Shown piece by piece: positions 1 to 9,038 of a stretch of DNA of 19,177 nucleotides (positions within the stretch are counted from its first letter, which is position 1; each line of letters begins with the position of its first letter). Source of the stretch: Bryobacteraceae bacterium (GTDB lineage: Bacteria; Acidobacteriota; Terriglobia; Bryobacterales; Bryobacteraceae). The stretch spans positions 1 to 19,177 of the forward strand of contig JANXXV010000075.1 in NCBI GenBank assembly GCA_025350445.1, in the 5' to 3' direction. Both the position numbers and the translations under genes were made by a program. The notes below the pieces were generated by a model that saw only the letters and a list, made by a program, of their open reading frames with translations, had not been told where the DNA came from and searched no databases.

Positions 1-97
1 GCCGCGATCTTTCGATCACGGAAGGCTCGCCGGACCTCGTCGGGACGCTGCAAATCATCTTGCTTCAATGGGGCCGCGATCTTTCGATCACGGAAGG
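1..97 (-). CRISPR. Leader end of a type I-G CRISPR array (partial; continues left of the window)
   Basis: A complete 36-bp repeat lies at 62-97, and the last 25 bp of an identical repeat at 1-25. The spacer between them (26-61) is 36 bp, giving a 72-bp unit. Read on the minus strand, the repeat ends in CCCCATTGAAGC, which would leave the usual 8-nt handle AUUGAAGC on crRNA. It contains an 8-bp stem (CCGTGATC with GATCGCGG, one G-T wobble) and a GAAA loop. The wobble pairs only in minus-strand RNA, supporting minus-strand transcription, the same direction as the cas genes. The repeat at 62-97 would be the leader-proximal one. Only one spacer is fully visible and its target is not recognisable by eye. 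Confidence 0.95.
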
Positions 98-279
98 TGC
101 CGCATATCTAACTATTCTATTATCAAATACCTGGCGGCGCAATCGCGAGCGCCTCACAAAAATCACCCTCATCAACCGTACAAAATCCAAAACCCCAAAA
201 CCTCCCCCTCTATTTTCTGTCATTTACACCTCGCGAGCGACCCCCACACTTTCTTCACCACCACACCGCTCGCGCCACC
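98..279 (-). promoter_or_regulatory. CRISPR leader with candidate crRNA promoter
   Basis: This 182-bp stretch separates the cas4-cas1 stop from the first repeat and holds no convincing gene. On the minus strand, TTGCGC (142-137) and TAGAAT (119-114) are 17 bp apart, which predicts a start near 107, about 10 nt before the first repeat. TCGCGAGCG occurs twice (143-151 and 231-239), with a related inverted CGCTCGCG near 267-274. These could be leader motifs used during spacer integration, but that is inference. The plus strand here is C-rich and G-poor. Confidence 0.7.
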
Positions 280-2040
280 CTACCGCGTTGTGAACACCGG
301 ATACTCCGCAATCTCTCCCTGCACCACCCGCGCCAAAAGCCGCACCTGAATCTCCAACAATCGCCGGTAACTCACCCTATAATCGAAAAGCGGATGCGTC
401 ACCAAGGAGTCCATCCGCAACTCGTACGCCCGGAAGAACCCCTTCCTCCCAGCCGCACTCAACGCCACCGCCGGCCCGGACTGCACAAAATCTTTCGGCG
501 TGATCATCCGCGTGTTAATCGCGTTCACAACCGCCGAATCCGCGATCAACGGCCGGAACGGCTCCATCAAGTCTAACGCCAAAGCAGGCCGCCCGAACCG
601 GGGCGCGTGATAAAACCCAATAAACGGATCAAAGCCCACCGCATAGCACGCAATCGTCAGATCTTTCGCCAGCATGCTGTAAGCCAGAGACAGCAACGCA
701 TTCACCGCATCCTTCGGCGGCCTCCGGTTTCGTGCCGAAAAGTCAAACCGGAATTGCGCCTGCTCTCCTCCCTCATCGTCCGCCTTGATCAGCCCCGGAA
801 AGTTCGAAAAGTAGATTCGCGCCGCGTTCCCCTCAATGCCCAGCAATTGCTCCAACCCGTTGGCCCGCTCCGCCGCCTCTGCCATCTGCTTCATCCCCAG
901 CAGCGCCTCGGGTTTTGGTTCCACATGATTGCGCTGAAGCATCGTGCGCTGATTTCGAATTTTCCCCGCCACCAGTTGACCAGCCACTGATACCTTGAAC
1001 CGCTCCGAATCCGCCAGCCGGAATTGCGACTGGCGCAGAAAAACATTCTTCGTGTTCAGCCCGCTCGTGATTCCATAGAACCACCCACCCTGCGAAAAGT
1101 AACAAATCGGAACATCGGCCTCGCACAACGTCTGGATCGCCTGCGTCGTCAACTGCACATTGCCCATCAGGTTCACTTGGCAGACCTCTCCGATGCGGAT
1201 CTCCTGCTTCAAGTCGTCCTTCTCGCGAATTTGCAGCACCTCGCCCGATTTCCCCACGCGCGTCCCCTGCGTATTTAGATAGACCGGCTTTCGTTCGCTT
1301 CGCGGCGTTACCAGCCTGCGGATCAGCACTTGCGCCGGCGTCCTTTCCTGCGGCGGTTCACCAAACAACAGCAGTTGCTCGTGCGCCGGACCGCCAAGCT
1401 GAATCGCGATCAGCGAATTCGTCTCGTCCGGCAGGCAGATGCCCACCATCGAACACGCCGGGCACTTCGGCGAATCCACCAGCGGCGAAGGCATAATCCC
1501 CAGCTTCGCCGTTTGCCACGCTTCTGCAATCAGACGCTCGGTCTCCGCCATTACGTCGGCGTCGAAGCGCACCCGGACACGTTGCCGGGTCTTCGCATAG
1601 TAGGCGACTCCCTCTTCGCACACATAGCCCGCCTCGCGCAGCACCAGGCCTTGAATCGCCAGTTGCACGCGGTCGCTCGGCCACAACTCCAGCCCATCTT
1701 TGGTTTCTCGCGGCTTCCCGTGTTTGTAGTCTACCGGCGTAACCACGCCGCCTACTGACTCCACCAGGTCCATCTTCGCGATCACCCGGCACCGTTCGCT
1801 CGCCAGTGTGACAGACCGGGAGTGAATCGTCTCGCCTTCCGCCGCTTCTTCCGGAGTCGCCAGCTTGGTGGGCTTGGCATCCACCTTCGCATGTTGCGCG
1901 CTGCCCTCAAGGGTGTCCACGCTTTCTCGAAACAGTCCCTCTACGAATTCGAAGAAGAACAGCCGTGGGCAATACACGAATTCGTTCACCATTCTGGCGG
2001 GCAGATAGTCCGGTAGCAGCCGTTCTTCGGAAGCGTCCAT
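280..2040 (-). CDS. cas4-cas1: Cas4-Cas1 fusion (spacer acquisition)
   Basis: This 586-aa fusion is the adaptation enzyme typical of type I-G/I-U. The Cas4 part (about 1-210) trims prespacers and reads the PAM. It keeps four iron-sulfur cysteines (C24 in YCPRLF, then C193, C196 and C202) and the nuclease residues D91 and D104-Y105-K106. The Cas1 integrase part (about 250-586) begins at PVYLNTQGTRVGKSG. It keeps the metal ligands E403 (GIEGNAAR), H478 (FYHAPRFGRP) and D490/E493 (LDLMEPFRP). Length and domain order are normal and no frameshift is seen. It lies 39 bp after cas2 as the last cas gene, with the array immediately beyond. In the characterised Geobacter sulfurreducens relative, such fusions select TTN PAMs. 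Confidence 0.96.
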   Translation of the reverse strand: MDASEERLLPDYLPARMVNEFVYCPRLFFFEFVEGLFRESVDTLEGSAQHAKVDAKPTKLATPEEAAEGETIHSRSVTLASERCRVIAKMDLVESVGGVVTPVDYKHGKPRETKDGLELWPSDRVQLAIQGLVLREAGYVCEEGVAYYAKTRQRVRVRFDADVMAETERLIAEAWQTAKLGIMPSPLVDSPKCPACSMVGICLPDETNSLIAIQLGGPAHEQLLLFGEPPQERTPAQVLIRRLVTPRSERKPVYLNTQGTRVGKSGEVLQIREKDDLKQEIRIGEVCQVNLMGNVQLTTQAIQTLCEADVPICYFSQGGWFYGITSGLNTKNVFLRQSQFRLADSERFKVSVAGQLVAGKIRNQRTMLQRNHVEPKPEALLGMKQMAEAAERANGLEQLLGIEGNAARIYFSNFPGLIKADDEGGEQAQFRFDFSARNRRPPKDAVNALLSLAYSMLAKDLTIACYAVGFDPFIGFYHAPRFGRPALALDLMEPFRPLIADSAVVNAINTRMITPKDFVQSGPAVALSAAGRKGFFRAYELRMDSLVTHPLFDYRVSYRRLLEIQVRLLARVVQGEIAEYPVFTTR

Positions 2041-2079
2041 GGGTTACCTCGCGAAATGGGGTGCGGATATTCTTGTCGG

Positions 2080-3271
<1,192 letters not shown>

Positions 3272-3275
<4 letters not shown>

Positions 3276-6088
3276 AACTCCTCCTGCTCGCGACGAGACT
3301 GCACGCAGTCGGCTCGTCTGACGATTGCCTCAAGGTACGCAAGTCCCCATGCTCCGTACCGTGCGTTCAAAGACCAGAACCGGTCCACCCACCCGGAATC
3401 AAGTTGGTGGAGACGAGGCGCTGCATTCGCCGACAGCATCAACCCGTTATATCGAATACTCAATTCGGGCGCATCCGGATCATTCCAGACGGGAACGAAA
3501 GGACGTCCGAAGCCATGGTGGGTTCCGATTAGATGAATCACAAGATCGCGGTCGTGAGCACAATCTAGGGCGGAAGATTGCGAGACTAGCGCTACCGACG
3601 AAAACTCATGCCGAGCCCCTTTCGGGTATCCAGAACGTTTCTGCCTTTCCTTCAAAGTCTTGGGTGTAATCACTCCACCGCCCGGAGATTTGGCCAGTAG
3701 CTCCGATTCGCTTGCAACCTTAACTCCGGCAAGAAATGCCTGAAAGCGGCCGTCGCATTTGCCAAGATCGTGAAGTTGCGCCGTTAGCTCCAAGTCCTCA
3801 ATCAATTCGGCGGAGAGTCGAATCCCTTTTGCGAATATACGTGCAATCTCCCGGACTCCGTTGGTATGCGCAACCAGTGTGAATCTCTCAGTCAGCGAGG
3901 ATGAATCACCCTCGTCCGTTTCCTCGATCCGCATCTCCTTCAATCCCGCCCACAGCGATCCTGGAGGCTTCTTCAATTGTTTTCGCGAGAGAAGTACAAA
4001 CGACGATCCCGAAGGGTAGGGCGCAACCCTTGCGTCGGCGAGCATGGATCGTTGATCCCGAGCTGCTTGCGAGAACTCAACGAGCCAATCGAGCAACTCG
4101 GAACGTAGCTCTTTGGAATCCTCCCCGGCCTCAGTCGCTTTCTGGATCACTTCCAGGCGTGCCTTGAACTCATCCGCATTTTCAGGCCGCAGAACATCTG
4201 GATGGACACGAAGACGCGCCTTGCGCAAGCCTTGCTGTGCTGCCTCGGCCGTGCAGAGATCGCCAATATCGGGAACGGGGTCGGTAGATTCCGGATGCCA
4301 CCGGCCATCTTCGTCGCATCCGCCATAGACAGATGGAACAAGGATCGTAGCTCCCGGATAGAGTCTATCCCATTCAATCCGATCTGGGCCATTCCATGCA
4401 AGGCAACGCCGAAGCTTCTTACCGGGCTTATCGGATTCAGACCGGACTCCTTCGAGATCGGCTACCGCGGGTGGGTCTGACTCTTCCAGCCATCGGCGCG
4501 CCGCTCCTATCGGAACCGATAGAGTTTCACGAGTAACCGGTGGGGCGGCGGCTATTATCTCTTCCCACTCGTCCTCATTTCCGGGGTTGATGTCTGCGCG
4601 CCAGACTACCTGCACATCGGCGGAATCAAGTGCATCTGCGCCATGTAAAAACGGGGCGATGTCGGGATCGGGATCAGGTGTCGGATTAGTCTGCACCCAA
4701 GTGTCGATGTGAACGGGAAACATCAGAGGTGCAGATTGGCGCTCGCCTCTCAAAGCGTCCGAATTCGTCGACTTCAGTTTTTCCCGGAGAGCCAAAATGC
4801 CGAATTCAACTTTTCTGCGCCCGTCCTCAGTCGCCGCGACCGAATTCAGCCATCGCCATGTCGCGTCCAGCGCGCTCCCATAAATGGGATCCTTGCCATC
4901 CAGCGTTCCCTTGCGAAGCATAATTGCGGCGCTCGTCTTTCCTCTGAAACCAAGTCGGTCGAGACGTCCGAATCGCTGCTGAAGAGCGTCGATCGGCGCA
5001 GCTTCCGTGATAAGGGCGTCGAAATCGAGATTCGCTCCGACTTCTATGGTTTGAGTGGCAACCACGTATATCGGCTCTTCAGAAGCACGATCGCGCCCCG
5101 CTTGTATCCTCGGCAACCACTTCGCCATGAGCTGATCCCTGTCATACGGGCGAATGCGCCCAATAAGCAGAACAGATGACGCTTTCGGAAGCTGCATGAA
5201 AATAGCCCGAGCGGAGGCGATGCGATTGACAACGATCCCGACAACTCTAACGTTTGGGATCTTCATGAACTGCTGTGCCAACTTTGCGGCGTCGTTCTCG
5301 AAGCTTGCGGGTTCCAGGATCTCAGCCAACTTGGAAGCGGACCAACGCTTGCCCAGTTCCAAATTCGCAAAGTCGTTTGAATCCGGCACGAAAGCATCTC
5401 CGGTGGAGTTTGGTGTTGCCGACATCTCCACTAACTTCAATCGCGGAACTACGGTGCGCTGTGCTCGCGACTGAAATTGCCGGACGGCTTCAACGGTCTC
5501 GACAAACGGAGTGGACAAATGCGCTTCATCAAGGATGATTAGGGAATCGGTTCCCGTCAGGCCTGCATGAACGGGACGTTGCGATTCACTTAAGCCATAA
5601 CCCCGGAACAGCAGGCGCGATCCAATCTGATCTACGGTGGAAACGCAAATAAGTGGTTGGTTCGGTGCGTCAGCCCATGTCTGATCACGGTAAACGCCGC
5701 CGCGAAGCGCGGTCACTCGCAACGGAACTTCGGTGCCGAACCGCTTCAATCTCTGAGCGACAGCGGAAACAGTTGGGGTGCGGGCGGCTTCGAGTGCGCT
5801 AGCGATCCCCCTTGCATGCTCGGCTGCTTCGTCTACGACCACACGGCGATCTATAACGAAAAAAGTCCGGAGCGCGGCCGCGCGATCGCACGCATCAATG
5901 TCGGCTTCGAGCGCGAGCAAGAAAACCGCAATATCGATGAGAGATGTCTTACCGGAACTGGTCGGCAGGGAGATGGTTCCCGGCCATCGGCGCGACGCAT
6001 AGACCGTTTCCGCCAACCGCACCTGCCACGGAAACGGCTCGTAACCGTGAACCTCTTTGTAGTAGGAGGCAAAATCATGGATCGTCAT
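3272..6088 (-). CDS. cas3: Cas3 helicase-nuclease with C-terminal HD domain (type I-G)
   Basis: A 938-aa effector nuclease-helicase recruited after target binding to unwind and degrade DNA. The SF2 helicase comes first: Walker A LPTSSGKTS (41-49), DEAH 187-190, MSATP (222-226) and motif VI QQRFGRLDR (370-378). The HD nuclease is C-terminal, the reverse of the common type I order and normal for I-G/I-U. It keeps H741, H773-D774 (LHDLGKCDGRF), H827 (GARHEFSS), H857-H858 (IGTHHGFGRP) and D927 (RRADCVQSR). All key residues are present, so it should be active. The start overlaps the csb2 stop by ATGA and its stop overlaps the next start by ATGA, indicating tight translational coupling. Confidence 0.96.
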
Positions 6089-7422
6089 GATTGCCTCTGA
6101 GCGGGCCGGAACAACCCTAGTCCGAAGTATCTTCCCGCGCCAAGGACCAACGGACCTTCGATTTCCTCGTCAAAAGTGATCGTTACATGGACTCCCCAGC
6201 GCGGTTTTTCCGAAGAACTGCGCAAAAGGCGGAACTGAGGGACCGGAGGCACTCCAGGCACATCGGACCAAGGACTCGTTTCAATAGCCGTTGGTCTCGG
6301 TAGCCCTACGCGTTCACAACTGCGGGTGATAATCATTTCGACAGAAAGCTTAGCCTTCGGGAACTGATCGAGCAGTACAGGAGTTACGCTCTTCCAAATC
6401 CGTGCTGGCTTGCACCAGGTGGCTGCACGAAGCGTTTCGGGAAGGGGCTCTTCGTCGGCAAGTTCGACTATCCATTTGCCTAGGTCCCCCGTTAGCGCGA
6501 TCTGGTTCAGTGCTGCCGCAACCTCGAACACCCGCTTGGCCTGTTGTGGATCGCGCTCGCGTGGAATCAATAACGCGCACCCCATGATTCTTCCGTCTGC
6601 GTAAGTCCCAGATGTGAACGGCAATGCTACGAAGGCGCAATGTGGGCCCGGTACGTGCCCATGGAGGAGATCGGGGATCGTATCGTCGTCACCGGCAAGA
6701 GACATCAAGGCGTTGCGCAACGCTTCTGTGAGGGTGAGAGTCGATTCATTGGTTAGCGGGTAACCTGTCCGGCGGCGGAAAATGATCATGTCCGAAAAAA
6801 AACTGGGGTGCCGTTTTGGGTCGCTGACGCTCACGCGCCCGTAACGTTGTTGTGCGGCGCGAGGATCCCAACGGCCGGAATCATGAAGCCTTTGAAGTTC
6901 TTCAAGCCTCCCGATTGCCGGCACTCGCAGTACCATGTCCCCGGTGTCGGAAGGCACCAACGTTGCGGGGGGCACCTGCTGCGTCGTACGGATCCTTACA
7001 AACGAAGCGGATTTTCCAAGGTATGCCACCCGCGCGGCGATGCTATCCAGTGCGGTAGCGATTTCCGGTGAAGGAGCAGCGTCGTGCCAGATGAAATAGA
7101 CCGGCGAGTCAGACAATGTAGTCGCCGGAAATTGGCGCGGCTGCTTTGTGTGTATTCCATTCTTGTCAATGTAGTTCGTTGGAACAAAACCGGAATAGCG
7201 CGCGCACTCCTCGGAGTCCGGAACGGAGATTGCCGGGCTCGGCTGCTGCTCAAGCCACTGCAGCGCCGCCGTGGCTTCGGAGCCCATCTCGGTTTCAAAG
7301 CATGCGGACGCAAGAGCGGAAAACAAACGCGCAGGATGAGGTGGCCATTCGGCTTCACCTCGATCTCGAAAGTCCCCGGCATACGCCTTGCTCATAAGAT
7401 ACTCAACTTCGAGAGCAAACAT
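6085..7422 (-). CDS. csb2: Csb2, Cas5-Cas6 fusion subunit of type I-G Cascade
   Basis: A 445-aa protein matching the Csb2 (GSU0054-type) family, which combines a Cas5-like part with a Cas6-like crRNA-processing part. The N-terminus has the typical EWPPHPARLFSALASA (25-40). WKSVTPVLLD (343-352) is also characteristic. The C-terminus has HVTITF (412-417) followed by the glycine-rich RNA-binding loop GPLVLGAGRYFGLGLF (423-438). It would cut the repeat transcript, stay bound to the crRNA stem and cap the Cascade backbone. GGAGGA sits 8 nt before the ATG at 7422. It lies 24 bp after csb1 and overlaps cas3 by 4 bp. Assignment is from motifs and gene order. Confidence 0.92.
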   Translation of the reverse strand: MFALEVEYLMSKAYAGDFRDRGEAEWPPHPARLFSALASACFETEMGSEATAALQWLEQQPSPAISVPDSEECARYSGFVPTNYIDKNGIHTKQPRQFPATTLSDSPVYFIWHDAAPSPEIATALDSIAARVAYLGKSASFVRIRTTQQVPPATLVPSDTGDMVLRVPAIGRLEELQRLHDSGRWDPRAAQQRYGRVSVSDPKRHPSFFSDMIIFRRRTGYPLTNESTLTLTEALRNALMSLAGDDDTIPDLLHGHVPGPHCAFVALPFTSGTYADGRIMGCALLIPRERDPQQAKRVFEVAAALNQIALTGDLGKWIVELADEEPLPETLRAATWCKPARIWKSVTPVLLDQFPKAKLSVEMIITRSCERVGLPRPTAIETSPWSDVPGVPPVPQFRLLRSSSEKPRWGVHVTITFDEEIEGPLVLGAGRYFGLGLFRPAQRQS

Positions 7423-7446
7423 TTTAAATTCCTCCGCGAACTTTGC

Positions 7447-8631
7447 TTAGCCAGCTTCCTCAGTTCCCGCCGATTGATCGCTGAGCTGAACCAACTGCAG
7501 AAGCTTGTCTGTCGGTGTCAGTTTAATCGGTCCGGCGTTCCACACTAGTCCCTCCGACTTTGCTGCGGCTAAGGCTTCGTCAAGAAGTTCCTTTACCATC
7601 GACGAGTCTGCTGAGAAGGTTTCGGGCTCGCCGAGAACGCGGCGAATAACTTCGAACTGCGGAGCATGAGAAGCAACGAGGTGACAACGCGAGCGGAGAT
7701 CAAGGCCTTCCTCGCAGGCAAGCAGGAATGCGTATAGCCCTAGCGCCCCTAGCACCGCACGCCCAGCGGCGTCCCGGTGTGGGTTGACCGTGCCATCGTC
7801 CAGAGGGAAACGTGTTCGGCGAAGCTGCGTCAAGGACAAGACAACCGTTTGCAGAGCCTCACGGATCGTCACGCCGCCTGGTGTTATCGAAGGTGCGATG
7901 TTGCCGTGGTTGATTTCCGACGGCTTCCCTTTCTTATTGAACAGCAAAGCTTTCCCTTTGACCTTCTCAGCCTTCGCCTCGTCAAGTGTCCAAAACTCTT
8001 CGGCACTGGCGGCCTTATAGATTACGCCTTCGCTGGCCTTGATTCCTAGCGGATCAAGACGGGATGACGTCCGAACTCCCACTACAGCGTCTAAGCCGAC
8101 AATTTCCGATCCAATGGCGCGGGGTACCTTTGCGCCGTTTACACCCGCTCCACTTTGTGAGTCCCATGTTCCGAACAATAGGGCCGTGGGACAGAAACGG
8201 AAGAACGCCGTCGCGTTCGCAGTGCGGGAAGCTACGAGGTCTTTACCATTGAGCGACTGCCGAAACGGCTTACCGTCCCAAAGGGAATCACGGAAAATCG
8301 CGTCATGCACCCGGTGGGGAACATCGAGTGCAGTAAGCGTCCCATGGCCCGGAATCTCAAGCTGGAAAAGCGGTAAGTCGAGCTTGCCGTCCCGGCAAGC
8401 ATTTAATAACGCTAATTCCATACGATTTGCTTGTGACTGGATTGAATCGAGAAGCACTGCGTCAACACGCTGCCCATTAAGCCACCGCGACTCGGTAGCA
8501 TATTTACCAGATTCATAAGTGGGGGGGAAGACCTTCGAGGTAGGTCCTCCCACGGGCTCCAAGCGAATGTTTGCCCGGATTGCCGTCACGTCACCAGTGA
8601 CATATTCTGCAAACTTCTTGTACAAACTCAT
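7447..8631 (-). CDS. csb1: Csb1, Cas7-type backbone subunit of type I-G Cascade
   Basis: A 394-aa Csb1 (GSU0053-type Cas7), which polymerises along the crRNA spacer to form the Cascade backbone. Family motifs include RLEPVGG (23-29), FPPTYESGKY (35-44), VLLDSIQSQANRMELAL (59-75) and PTALLFGTWDSQSG (148-161), followed by PRAIGSEIVG. The ATG at 8631 is preceded by AGAGGAG five nt away, a good ribosome binding site that fixes the start. It is the first gene of the cas operon. The roughly 160 bp upstream carry the cas promoter region and the site matched by the mini-CRISPR guide. Confidence 0.94.
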   Translation of the reverse strand: MSLYKKFAEYVTGDVTAIRANIRLEPVGGPTSKVFPPTYESGKYATESRWLNGQRVDAVLLDSIQSQANRMELALLNACRDGKLDLPLFQLEIPGHGTLTALDVPHRVHDAIFRDSLWDGKPFRQSLNGKDLVASRTANATAFFRFCPTALLFGTWDSQSGAGVNGAKVPRAIGSEIVGLDAVVGVRTSSRLDPLGIKASEGVIYKAASAEEFWTLDEAKAEKVKGKALLFNKKGKPSEINHGNIAPSITPGGVTIREALQTVVLSLTQLRRTRFPLDDGTVNPHRDAAGRAVLGALGLYAFLLACEEGLDLRSRCHLVASHAPQFEVIRRVLGEPETFSADSSMVKELLDEALAAAKSEGLVWNAGPIKLTPTDKLLQLVQLSDQSAGTEEAG

Positions 8632-8733
8632 GAGATCTCCTCTATCTTGGTATCCAGGTGCATATTTACTGGTACGCCGGACACCGGTCCTTTTACGGCT
8701 CGTTCATGATGTTCTCAAGTGGGGAGAGTGTCA

Positions 8734-8772
8734 ACCAGGATTTTCTCTAAATACTCCTTGAACTCACAATAA
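8734..8772 (-). promoter_or_regulatory. Predicted Cascade target site (partial protospacer plus TTA PAM) in the cas promoter
   Basis: Read on the minus strand from 8769, this site matches the mini-CRISPR spacer (8832 onward) at positions 1-5, 7-8, 10-11, 13-17 and 20-24: 19 of the first 24. Mismatches are at 6, 9, 12, 18 and 19, and beyond 24 the match disappears (1 of 12). Positions 6, 12 and 18 are those flipped out and not read by type I Cascade. TTA (8772-8770) lies immediately 5' of the match and fits the TTN PAM known for a type I-U relative. Pairing limited to the PAM-proximal part would favour binding without cutting. The functional role is inferred. Confidence 0.8.
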
Positions 8773-8786
8773 GTGTGTGTTATCGA
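8758..8786 (+). promoter_or_regulatory. Candidate promoter of the mini-CRISPR RNA
   Basis: TTGAAC (8758-8763) and TATCGA (8781-8786) are spaced by 17 bp on the plus strand, predicting a start near 8793, just before the repeat-like element at 8796. The -35 lies inside the guide-matched site (8734-8772), so Cascade bound there would also hinder this promoter. The -10 is weak (3 of 6 to consensus). Confidence 0.5.
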
Positions 8787-8800
8787 AGAACAAGTTCTTC
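8785..8800. repeat. Perfect 16-bp dyad GAAGAACAAGTTCTTC
   Basis: Two 7-bp arms (8785-8791 and 8794-8800) are exact inverted copies separated by AA. The dyad overlaps the plus-strand -10, the minus-strand TTGTTC hexamer, and the first five bases of the repeat-like element. It could be an operator for a dimeric regulator shared by the two divergent transcripts. No regulator gene adjoins it. Confidence 0.6.
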
Positions 8801-8902
8801 CGTGATCAGAAGATCGCGGCCCCATTGAAGCTTGTGCGTGCATGGAGTTCTTAGATTGCGAGACGTAAATTCCGGGGTCCCAGACCCCGGCCTCATTCTT
8901 GA
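8796..8902 (+). ncRNA. CreR/CreA-like mini-CRISPR (repeat, 36-nt spacer, degenerate repeat)
   Basis: The first repeat-like part (8796-8831) matches the array repeat at 33 of 36 positions. The stem halves CCGTGATC/GATCGCGG and the handle ATTGAAGC are intact; the three changes are the first base and two loop bases. A 36-nt spacer (8832-8867) follows, the same length as the array spacer. The second repeat-like part (about 8868-8902) is degenerate but keeps the fold: an 8-bp stem CCGGGGTC/GACCCCGG (8872-8879, 8883-8890), a 3-nt loop, then CCTCATT in place of CCCCATT. It points away from the cas operon, opposite to the main array. The spacer matches the cas promoter. Csb2 should process it like a pre-crRNA. 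It resembles known CreR guides that make Cascade repress cas genes; an old array remnant is the alternative. Confidence 0.82.
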
Positions 8903-9038
8903 GGTGATGTAATGCGGCTCAAGATTACCGTTCCCAAAAAAGTGAAAACTCAATTTCCCGCCGAATCATAAATTTACGGCAAATTCCCTCTCCACCCGGC
9001 ACGGCCCTCGCCTACTCTACACGCAGGAGGCAACACCC
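8903..9038 (+). other. Intergenic region before the 213-aa gene
   Basis: This 136-bp stretch starts right after a 5-bp hairpin CCTCA-TTCT-TGAGG (8891-8904) that adjoins the second repeat-like stem. It ends with a strong ribosome binding site AGGAGG (9025-9030), eight nt before the ATG at 9039. An A-rich segment lies around 8934-8948. No convincing promoter pair or small gene was found. Confidence 0.4.

Larger units (their letters stand above)
8706..8793 (-). promoter_or_regulatory. Candidate cas operon promoters
   Basis: Two minus-strand sigma-70-like pairs are visible upstream of csb1. The first is TTGACA (8734-8729) with CATCAT 17 bp on (8711-8706): perfect -35, poor -10. The second is TTGTTC (8793-8788) with TATTGT 16 bp on (8771-8766); this -10 sits exactly on the PAM and seed of the guide-matched site. 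Either could drive csb1 and the rest of the operon. I cannot tell which is used, and both would be affected by Cascade bound at 8734-8772. Confidence 0.45.

Noticed and set aside
60..349. Plus-strand open frames across the array and leader
   Set aside because: They start inside a CRISPR repeat, have low-complexity proline-rich products and no ribosome binding site.
8693..8707. Tiny minus-strand frame MNEP in the cas leader as a CreT-like toxin
   Set aside because: Only four codons, no Shine-Dalgarno and no rare-codon pattern. The guide site fits cas control better than a toxin-antitoxin pair.
8872..8890. The second repeat-like stem as a simple rho-independent terminator
   Set aside because: No T-run follows, and its spacing and the trailing CCTCATT match a degenerate CRISPR repeat; a terminating side role remains possible.
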